NCBI GenBank assembly: GCA_003427395.1 | Contig: BFEA01000302.1 | Location: 1,180,158-1,207,427, forward strand | Direction: 5' to 3' | Length of the DNA stretch: 27,270 nucleotides | Origin: Chara braunii | Lineage: Eukaryota > Streptophyta > Charophyceae > Charales > Characeae | Part shown: positions 8,094-15,499 of the stretch, in pieces | Position numbering within the stretch: position 1 is the stretch's first letter | Layout: each line of letters starts with the position of its first letter | Program-made: the position numbers and the translations under genes | The notes under the pieces: model-generated | Databases searched by the model: none | What the model was told of the DNA's origin: nothing | The model's input: only the letters and a program-made list of their open reading frames with translations

Positions 8094-8819
8094 AGTGGGC
8101 AGCTGAGCGGGAGGCAGTGATATTCTTGAGCATGCCTGCGGTGAGGGGTCTGGTGATTTACTGAGAGACCCGTAATGACGTGTGATGTAGGAGGTACAGA
8201 AGGGGGCCTTTGGGCATTGAGAGGCCGTCTGTAAGGGACAACTACCCATGCGATGCTGTGGGGGCCTCAAAGTCACTAGACTCATGTATGTCTATGGCCT
8301 AGGCACAACGCGAAGGTTGTTGCTGGTTCGGCCCAGAGGTGGAGTTGCTGGTTTTGGCGCAATTTGAGAGGGGGTCCGTTTCTGACAGGAGGCTAATGAT
8401 CTAGTTCATAGTCCTTAGCATTCTTCTATAGGTAGATGGTTACTGATCAACTTTACCGTCGTTAGGGAAATTGGGTAATGCTCTTAGTAACCGAGTAGAA
8501 TTGTGAGGTCCCCGACCTTGCTATCATTTTTTTTTTAATTATATTTTTTTAAGATGCTTTCTCCTAATCGGGGGACAACCATATATTTTTCTCTCGCCTC
8601 ACATATTTTTAACTGGTGTTCTATCATGTCATGTAACATATCTTTCTTTCACTACCTACTTACCACTACTCCTAAGGCTATATAGGGGACCCCGACAAAC
8701 ATAGCTTTCTACCTCTCTTCGGTGAAGGGAGGTTAACGATATGTTTCCCCTTTCGCCGTAGTGTTGGGGCCGCCGGTGTGGGTCGGGATATCATAAAGAC
8801 GAAAGATTTGCAAGTAATT
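8094..8819. other. No gene recognised
   Basis: Mixed-composition sequence with short T runs near 8527-8550. The minus-strand open frame 8076-8285 starts inside the duplicated segment and has no supporting features. Confidence 0.5.
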
Positions 8820-9007
8820 GTGCCTCCCTTTTCATCTTCCCCCATCCCCGTCGAGTAACAGTAGTGTCTAAAGCCAACACTCTTTCACGCACCACACACA
8901 ACCCACTCACACGTGTACTCACACCCATGTTAGATTAAGACCTTACTGATACCAATTGGGAGGATCCAACTAACTATCTCAGTTGGTTGGCGCAAAGAGT
9001 GCCACAG
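8820..9007 (-). repeat. Dispersed repeat family C, minus-strand copy
   Basis: The reverse complement of this segment matches 15302-15490 along most of its length. Shared landmarks in order are CTGTGGCACTCTT, CAACTGAGATAGT, GGATCCTCCC, CATGGGTGTGAGT, GAGTGGGTTGTGTGTGGTG, TTAGACACTACT and GGGGGAAGATGAAAAGGG. I estimate high identity with a few indels. No coding potential, and the element class is unknown. Confidence 0.75.
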
Positions 9008-10174
9008 ACAGTCATAGGTTCACGGGTGTGAGTATGCGTTGTCGTGCGCATCGACCCTCACGTGAACGAGGGCCCTCCCGGCTATGTCACGCAGAAGTTA
9101 GAAAAACATAATCGAGAGACAACTTAGGACGATGCAGAAATAATCCCGCGAACCGCCAAGACGGACGAGGTCGCATTGTCCCTTCGCCGCTCTAGCCGGG
9201 TGCGCCAGCTATACATCTCGCGGTCCCCTACGACAGGATAGGTTTTCGCGGTGCACAACTTATCTTCCCTGAGGGGCTGTCACCACCCTCCGGGGCGTAT
9301 CCCTACCGAGCTACTGACCCACGTGCGAAAGCTTTTACATGCAATTGCAGAGGTAGGTCAGCCGAGGGCGTTTGCTCGCTCGCTGGAGTATAGGTACGCT
9401 TGGCTAACGCCAAGTGGACCCGAACGTTGTCCGTTCCCGAGTGCGCTGATCTCCTCGGTACGAACGAGCGTCGGTCGACTAGGACGGCCTCGACCAAACG
9501 TGAAACCCAACGTATAATCCTAGTCCCTTTATAATCCACCACTCGTGAATAAAACTAATGCATAAACAACGTTTTGGCTTGATGAGATGACCTGCCAAGA
9601 TTATCATTTTCTACCTATATGATCGACGAGGCAGCTGTACTGCCGTCCGAAGACGGGAGATCCGTCGCGACAACTTTTACAGATAATATCGTTGGTACCA
9701 TGCAGATCAACAAGTGATCCGACTCTTGGTCGATGTTTGAACCCCCGGTTCGACCACGCTTCCGTATCACGTATACCTACTTGGAGGGGCGAGTGACAAT
9801 TTTGTTCGTCGCTTTGTCCTCCTAGGCAATAATTACTCTCTCTGTTCCGCGAATGACGAAGTAACCATTGCCAACACCAGGTTACTGGGCGTGGGACTGT
9901 TTCGTCTTCTGTTACCCCATCCTCGTTGTTCCGCTCGACACTTCTTCAAGTGTTCGGCCTTCGCTTTGTTCAACGTATTTTTAAGTGGTTGATTACCCCT
10001 CAATGCATCAGCATGATAGTGCTATCATCGGAGCAATCCAGATACTATCGATCTGGTTGGCCTACCTACACAAGGTCGTTATTTTTTTTTGTTATTATTA
10101 CCCCTGTAGAGTCACATAGGCGTGACCCTACTATAAGGACAACTCACCATGACACCACATTTGAGAGGGTGCGC
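9008..10174. other. No gene recognised; weak coding-like frame at 9251-9517
   Basis: This stretch is GC- and CpG-richer than its neighbours, like the coding-like block downstream. A plus-strand open frame at 9251-9517 starts with GTG and has fairly ordinary amino-acid composition, but a minus-strand frame overlaps it and no domain is seen. It may be part of the same decayed element as 10175-11305. Confidence 0.35.
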
Positions 10175-11305
10175 TTAGCCGGGATAAACCTGTCGGCCCT
10201 CATGGGCCTTAGCCTCTATCTGGCTGAGTCGTGTTAGCTCCTCATCGTCAAACGTCACGGTGGAGACACGTCCACCTCGCACAACTCGGACCTTCCACGT
10301 ATCATAGAGGGAAGCCATCCGTGAGGCGAGCTTCCAGACTATAGCGCGGAACGGCTGTCACATCCGAAAAAGGTGCGTGGTCGTGGTGTCCTTAATCCCG
10401 ATGACGCCGTAGCGCTTTTCGGATAGGGTAATTTTGACGCTCACAATGACCCGAGAGAGTTGCTCGCGCGATGGAAGTACAAGGTATATCCATGAACTTC
10501 TCCCGGAAGTCGGGCCACATTGGCACGAACATCTGCGCGCGAGTTGGGAAAAAATCCCTGCCTATTACTGAGCAGGCCGATAAAGCCTATCCAACGTGAG
10601 GGTGCTCCATTTCGAACCAGTAGTAATCGCTCTGCTCGCCGGATCAGCTCCTCGTTCGTAGTGTCGCGAATCAGTAGATATCTGGCATGAGTGAAGTCCC
10701 GCTGTCCGCTAGGCATCTGCACACCGAAGAAGCCACCTGTTAGAAGAGGTACTCATAAATCTTGCAAGCCTCGTCATAAAACGCGGTGACGTCGAACGTT
10801 CCGAGCGAATGACATTAAATCTATTCGCTCGGACCCGTCTCACGTGATGAAGGAGGCCGAACGGACCTTGCAAATCGTTCAAATGGAGTACAATATGAAG
10901 AAACATCCCCCTAATCTCAGGAATATACTCTACTCCCGGACAATCCTCGTGAACCACAACTAGGTTCATGTCTCCGTAATCTCGTGATGGATTAGAAGGC
11001 GCAAAATCATATCGCACAACACGCTGACCTGGTTCAACCAATAAAATATAACTTCGCGGTGGTTTCCTCACGCTCCCGTCCCAGAATCGTGGCACATCCC
11101 ATTCCGAGTAAACCTCAAGGGGGTTGTACACCAGCCTTCCTTTCCGTATTATGCCGACGCGGGATCGTGTCGGCACCGCTAACCAATTAGCCGCCACCTC
11201 GCGTGTGCTGAACAGTCGGAGGATCACCGTCTCCGCAAGCATCTGAACGACGAAGCGATAACTCTGTGAAAATAATTTTAGGTATACAAATTTCCATGTT
11301 CAATT
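10175..11305 (-). pseudogene. Coding-like remnant of unknown family
   Basis: Reading the minus strand, a frame is open from about 11305 to 10709, with a first ATG at 11242 giving 177 codons. A second frame continues from 10722 to 10441 (93 codons from its first Met). The original frame then resumes from 10438 to 10175, interrupted by one TGA at 10358-10360. The composition is protein-like: balanced, with Trp-, Tyr- and Arg-rich stretches such as SEWDVPRFWDGSVRKPP and a final part containing DDEELTRLSQIEAKAHEG. I recognise no domain and no catalytic motif. The 14-nt overlap between the first two frames and the return to the first frame point to two indels that cancel each other, or to misplaced introns. 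This is most simply a decayed gene or transposon ORF. Which real protein it came from is unknown. Confidence 0.5.
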
Positions 11306-12442
11306 TCCACTTCCCTTTTCGGGCCGTGATTCTTATGTCACGGTCCGACCACGAAAGTAGTGCATACTTGCACTTCTTTTAACACTAGTTGAAGCACGGG
11401 CTGGGCTTTTTGTGGCACCAGCCCTCCCACGCGTTGGTGGCACCTAATATGGCCACCCAACAGGGTACTAGATTCAGCCTCCCTTTTCCCTGAAAGCACG
11501 AGGAGGCGACTGCTCCTAGCTTCAAGACCCCCTACCCTCTAGGAAGTGGTCTGAAATACCCCTCCCCCTCGCCCGAACACATTGTTCAGGACTCAGAAGT
11601 TGGGTTGACTCCACCACAACAGCATGGTATCCCCCCGCATAAGCGGTCCGCTCTAAGTCGATAACAGGGTCGGCCCCTAAGGCAACGAACCCCCGCCTCG
11701 GATGCCTCCTAGAGAGAAGAAGCCTGGACCCTAGTTGCAGACGATTGCTTTATGCCTTCCCGGCTAAGGGGCGACTTAGACGAATTGAGAAGGGAAAAAG
11801 GTAAGATATTTGGAGGGGCATAGAAAGATAGTGGTCGTTCGAGATAGAATGGGGAAATCCTAAGGTGTTTCCTTGTCGTCTTTCCTTTTAATCTTCCCAC
11901 GGCCTTCATTCTTCCGGCACCCATCCGTTCGCACTCCCGTTATTATTTTTGTTCCTCCTCTTTTCTGTCACATGCATTCAGGTTGAGTGGGAGAAAGGTG
12001 AGCATCCCCATTATTCTCCTGAGCAAACGATGCTGATTCCTTCTCACATGCATCTCCCAACCTACCTGCACATTCCAGAAAAGAAACAATCAAGAGATTC
12101 ATCCATCCCTCAAACAAGTCAGCCCTTTCCCCATACGCATGACATCACACTCTCACTCTACCCCTTCCCCTGAATTCAAAGCAAGGTCATGCAAGGTGTG
12201 GGTTCACGCGGGTGTGCAAGGGAACTGAGTCGCACTGACCTTGAGTGAATTTTTTGAAGGCCCACTCAAGAAGCCAAATATGTTCTCAAGAAAAGTTCTG
12301 CCGCACAACCTTTGTCGTAGCCATTCCCAAGGACGAGCCACACCCTCCTTCAAACGCAACCACTGACTAAGGCACCGCTCACCAACACAGAAGCGAGCTC
12401 GCCGTTAAGGAGAGTGTCCCACTCTCAAATCCCACAGCCTCA
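11306..12442. other. No gene recognised
   Basis: No domain-bearing frame. Short frames at 11709-11924 (minus) and 11949-12173 (plus) are low-complexity. A GGTGGCACC/GGCACCAGCC stretch near 11413-11452 forms weak inverted repeats. Confidence 0.5.
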
Positions 12443-13195
12443 ATGTCACACCTTCCACCAAAACAGCGCCGGTCGACCCACCAAATACCAAGTCAGGTCA
12501 CCACCTGCCTGCCACAATACTTGGTGGTCCCGGATTTAACCCCCGCTTACTCGGTATGTCGCAAAAAAATAACAACGGCCTTGACAATTCTTACAAGTGC
12601 CACGTGCAACAACGCCGTCAACAAGACGATCGTCACACCCTTTCTGTTCCAAGGTGCACTTTCACCTTGGCGGTACCGTCCCTGCAGCAGCGTCCAACCC
12701 CCATTCTTGCAGTCCTGTGCAAAATATTGTTGCCACATAATCCAGCAGCACCCTCGCCGTACTGCTAAGAAAATCGGTGCTGCTGCTGCAAGAATTCGGC
12801 AGCGCTTCCGCTATACCGCCAAGAATACCAGTGCTGCCGCCACACAATTTCGGCAGCGCTTCCGCTGTACCGCCAAGAATACCAGCGCTGCCGCCCGGTC
12901 CAATCCAACAACAGCCTTACGGCTATGGCTCCTCCACAGCCTGCAGCACAGCACAAGAGGTGGGGCAAGAAGCTCCCAGCCTCTAGCTATGGCTGCCTCC
13001 TCCTCCCTCCAAGTGTTTCTGCAGACCTCCAGCACTTCGCCTCGTCACACCAACAGCCAGCCAGCCAGCATCTACTCAAGTAGAATGCCCCAGCAGCATT
13101 GCCACAAGTGTGAGGCTGCTGGGTGGCAGGCTAGCTTTTATAGCTGGCCGAAGGCTGAGGGCTGCTGCTTTGCCCCCAACCAAATCCCGGAATAG
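12443..13195 (+). CDS. Doubtful 250-codon open frame with internal repeats
   Basis: The longest open frame in the window starts at an ATG at 12443. Its product is rich in Ser, Thr, Gln, Pro and Cys and contains the repeated phrase RQRFR-TAKNTSAAA, produced by a 54-bp in-frame tandem repeat. No domain, signal peptide or membrane segment is convincing. Other frames on both strands are also open across the repeat, which weakens the case. The last part (from about 13085) overlaps the start of the stem-loop array. It may be a chance frame in GC-rich repetitive DNA, or the edge of a decayed element. Confidence 0.2.
   Translation: MSHLPPKQRRSTHQIPSQVTTCLPQYLVVPDLTPAYSVCRKKITTALTILTSATCNNAVNKTIVTPFLFQGALSPWRYRPCSSVQPPFLQSCAKYCCHIIQQHPRRTAKKIGAAAARIRQRFRYTAKNTSAAATQFRQRFRCTAKNTSAAARSNPTTALRLWLLHSLQHSTRGGARSSQPLAMAASSSLQVFLQTSSTSPRHTNSQPASIYSSRMPQQHCHKCEAAGWQASFYSWPKAEGCCFAPNQIPE
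12755..12900. repeat. 54-bp tandem repeat, 2-3 copies
   Basis: CGGCAGCGCTTCCGCT starts at 12797 and again at 12851, with matching ACCGCCAAGAATACCAG following each. A more diverged earlier copy (GCTAAGAAAATCGGTGCTGC) starts near 12765. The period of 54 keeps the reading frame. Confidence 0.8.
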
Positions 13196-13697
13196 AGCCT
13201 GACCCGTGATCAAACTCGTGATAAAGGGCCAAGGAACTTGATGTTCCCCTAGGGGAACCAAGTTCTGACCCTTGGCAGTGCATCTGGCCTTCACCCGCGG
13301 CCAGACGCACTACACAAATGGTTGTACTCAGCCATTTTCAAGCAGACTGTTGGTTCAACAGTCTGCAGTCTATTCACAGTCCAGATGCTTCTAAACTTGC
13401 ATCTGGACCGAGGCCGCGGCTAGATCCGCGGCCGTTCTTTTTTTTTTCCAACTTCTCCTTTTTTTTTTTTTTTTTTTCGTTTCTTTTTTCTCTCTTAGGC
13501 AGGGGCAGCTCGTCGTCTGAGAGACGAACGAGCACCCCCCCCCCAAGTCATTTCACAGAGTCGAACTAGAGTCAAGCTCAATAGGGTCTTCTTTCTCCCC
13601 CTTTTCCTTACGTCCGTACCCGGACGCTCTCGGCGCCAGGTTCGGGTACGCAGGCGAACACTGCATCCCGTTTTTAAAACCCAACGGGCGCAGTGCT

Positions 13698-13698
<1 letters not shown>

Positions 13699-13755
<57 letters not shown>
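13699..13755. repeat. (CT)n microsatellite
   Basis: About 28 CT units between two hairpins of the stem-loop array. It gives an Arg-Glu run on the minus strand. Confidence 0.95.
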
Positions 13756-13757
<2 letters not shown>

Positions 13758-13820
13758 AGGAACCCCCCCCCCCAAGTCACCTGCATACAGCCGCATTTCC
13801 GCGGCTGGTTCACTTGGCTG

Positions 13821-13880
13821 GCCCACTGTCGAGGCTCAACCTCCTGATGAGTCGGTGAGAGTCCGACGAAACAGTCGGGC
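13821..13880 (+). ncRNA. Hammerhead ribozyme (type III), apparently intact
   Basis: Stem III pairs GCCCACTG (13821-13828) with CAGT plus GGGC (13872-13875 and 13877-13880), leaving one bulged C. The cleavage triplet is GTC (13828-13830). Stem I is GAGG (13831-13834) with CCTC (13840-13843) and loop CTCAA. The catalytic core CTGATGA is at 13844-13850. Stem II is GTCGG/CCGAC (13851-13855 and 13863-13867) with loop TGAGAGT, then GAAA (13868-13871). Every conserved core base of the hammerhead consensus is present, so self-cleavage after 13830 is predicted. Its core is nearly identical to the copies at 1470 and 1893, but the flanking sequence is unrelated, so it belongs to a different element or subfamily. 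Confidence 0.88.
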
Positions 13881-13920
13881 GCAATCAAGTCAGCCCGTTC
13901 GTTTGAAACGAACGGGTACC

Positions 13921-14062
13921 AAAAAAAAAAAAAAAAAAAAAAAAAAGACATAAAAAAAGAAAAAAAATCTAAACCAAATCTAACAAAAGAAACCTAAAAT
14001 AATAATGAAAAAAATCGAAAAGAAGAAAAAAAGAAAAAAAAACAAAGGAAAACTCCACCTTA
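13921..14062. repeat. Poly-A and A-rich tract
   Basis: Twenty-six A followed by about 115 bp of A-rich sequence. It interrupts the stem-loop array directly after the inverted repeat at 13894-13916. Confidence 0.9.
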
Positions 14063-14174
14063 ATCTGAAAGGGCTGCCCGAAAAACGGGCGCCCGTTACT
14101 TTTCGTGGGGACACTAAGTCCCCGCTAGTTCTCCCTGCGCCAGATGGTGCTTCGTTTTACTTTTAGTTTAGTTT

Positions 14175-14176
<2 letters not shown>

Positions 14177-14215
<39 letters not shown>

Positions 14216-14227
14216 CCCTTCCCCCCC
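14177..14227. repeat. Poly-T tract followed by a C run
   Basis: About 38 consecutive T, then CCCTTCCCCCCC. Together with the A-rich block at 13921-14062 it gives a long potential A/T inverted pairing around the 14076-14124 hairpins. Confidence 0.9.
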
Positions 14228-14532
14228 AAACGGTTACATACCGTCGGTTCGTTTTGCCCTGATGGCGCCAGAACGAAAGAAAAACAAAAAAACAAAAAAA
14301 ACAAAAGAAGAAAGAACCAACTTACCTCGACTTTGTAGCTATCTCCATCGCGCCCGTACCTGGATGCTTACGCGTCCAGCTACAGGACAGGTAAGTTTTT
14401 TTTTTTTTTTTTGGTCATCCTTCCACAGGGGCCATGCTAATCTCGGCGCGGCTGATTTCAGCCGCGCGATCTCAAAGATCGCACGACCGAAAATCGGCCG
14501 CACCCCTTGTCACATCGCGGGCTGCTCCAAAA

Positions 14533-14624
14533 GGAGCTAGCCTAGTAGTGCAGATTGTCTGTCAGGTTCGATCCCCATATCTGCGGGGTGGTAATCTGGC
14601 GACGGTACCTACTGGGCTAGCTCC
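14533..14624. repeat. Long nested hairpin with A-box/B-box-like words
   Basis: The arms GGAGCTAGCCTAGTAG (14533-14548) and CTACTGGGCTAGCTCC (14609-14624) pair over 16 bp with one G-U. Inside, CAGATT (14551-14556) pairs with AATCTG (14593-14598), and CCCC (14573-14576) with GGGG (14585-14588). The 5' arm contains TAGCCTAGTAG, which resembles a Pol III A box, and GGTTCGATCCC at 14565-14575 resembles a B box, with 27 nt between their starts. That gap is too short for a normal tRNA, and no cloverleaf fits. It could be a deleted tRNA-derived element. Confidence 0.7.
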
Positions 14625-15183
14625 TGTTCACATCATGACAGGAGCGGCCCTTCTATATGAAGGGCTCCTGATGCCCAGCATGCCCCTTCCCAGCGCCTGG
14701 CAGGCTAGGCCTGCTAAGCCGTCTTGCCGCCGTGGCTGGCGGCGAGGTCGGCAGCCGACAGCCTTAACAGCTGCCCTACTCAGCCGGCCTCGACGCCTTC
14801 GCCTCTGGTCCCTAGTGCGAACGCCCTATGGCCCTAAGCCATTCTTTCACGTCGCCGCCCTTGTCGCGGCGACGCCTTTTTGGCCTACTTAGGCCCTGAA
14901 TCGCGCGACTTAACAGCCGCGCGACCTTATTATAGGTAGGGTGGGCTCAACTTTAGTTTCCCCACGACCGCACACCATCGCGGCCTCGTCGAGACCCGTG
15001 GACGACAGTGCCGACCCCCGTTATCCCGCACGGATGTCGGTGTCGTCCTGCGTCGACGACATCAGGTTCAAAAAGTTCAAGTCTTTCAGTCATAGCGCTG
15101 GTCTGGATAAACTCTGGCAACGTCAATCTCATCAAGTCTTCTAATTAAGTGAGAAGGTCAGACAACGTCCGACGTTGAAAAAC

Positions 15184-15222
15184 ACGGGCAGATACCCTTG
15201 TCAGGGTTTCTGCCCCGACAAC
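15184..15222 (+). repeat. Dispersed hairpin repeat family B, copy 3
   Basis: ACGGGCAGATACCCTTGTC then AGGGTTTCTGCCCCGACAA. GGGCAGATACCCT pairs in part with AGGGTTTCTGCCC. The trailing GCCGACAACGT-like end matches copy 2 at 7373-7383. Confidence 0.65.
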
Positions 15223-15237
15223 GTATCAATGGATTAC

Positions 15238-15490
15238 GTGTGGTGTGTGGGAGAGTGTTGGCTTTAGACACAACTGTTACTCGATGGGAACCCATGGCCG
15301 CCTGTGGCACTCTTGGTGCCAATCAACTGAGATAGTCAGATGGATCCTCCCTGTCGCTATTGGTAAAAACTGTAACCAACATGGGTGTGAGTGCACGTGT
15401 GAGTGGGTTGTGTGTGGTGTGTGGGAGAGCATTGGCCTTAGACACTACTATTACCCGATGGGGGTGGGGGAAGATGAAAAGGGGTGCACC
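15238..15490 (+). repeat. Dispersed repeat family C, partly tandem
   Basis: GTGTGGTGTGTGGGAGAG starts at 15238 and again at 15412 (offset 174), each followed by TTGGC.TTAGACAC and a CGATGGG motif. The section 15302-15490 is the plus-strand counterpart of 8820-9007. So this locus holds about 1.4 tandem units of a repeat that also occurs singly and inverted elsewhere in the window. Confidence 0.75.
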
Positions 15491-15499
15491 AACAGGCTT

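Larger units (their letters stand above)
13085..14930. repeat. Array of consecutive stem-loops (~25) around a hammerhead ribozyme
   Basis: Near-perfect inverted repeats follow one another at about 50-70 nt spacing. Examples (arm/arm): 13229-13275 nested (CCAAGG outer, GTTCCCCT/AGGGGAAC inner); 13277-13289/13299-13311; 13342-13352/13356-13366 (11 bp, 3-nt loop); 13379-13388/13399-13408; 13412-13419/13426-13433; 13508-13518/13522-13533; 13615-13625/13640-13650; 13894-13904/13906-13916; 14446-14455/14458-14467; 14466-14472/14476-14482; 14533-14548/14609-14624; 14647-14653/14659-14665; 14723-14731/14738-14746; 14747-14752/14754-14759; 14850-14858/14866-14874; 14901-14907/14918-14924. Several stems carry G-U pairs or single mismatches, as a folded RNA would. 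The block also holds A, T, C and (CT) tracts. There is no convincing ORF. Dense palindromic hairpins are known from some algal organelle DNAs, but the mixture here is not typical of those either. Its nature is unknown. Confidence 0.75.

Noticed and set aside
9251-9542. Overlapping open frames on both strands
   Set aside because: Neither has an ATG in good context, a domain, or support from neighbours. GC-rich DNA leaves both strands open.
13553-13951. 132-codon minus-strand frame with Arg-Glu repeats and the peptide GLSPTHQEVEP
   Set aside because: It is a translation of the (CT)n tract, poly-A and the antisense of the hammerhead. The same SPTHQE peptide at 1074-1508 is also antisense hammerhead core, so the shared peptide is an RNA-structure echo and not a protein family.
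14250-14280. CTGATGG followed by GAACGAAAG as a further hammerhead
   Set aside because: The core has G instead of A at the last position, no stem II fits between the two parts, and no cleavage triplet is placed.
14533-14625. tRNA gene
   Set aside because: A-box-like and B-box-like words are only 27 nt apart, no cloverleaf or anticodon arm forms, and the sequence folds better as one long nested hairpin.
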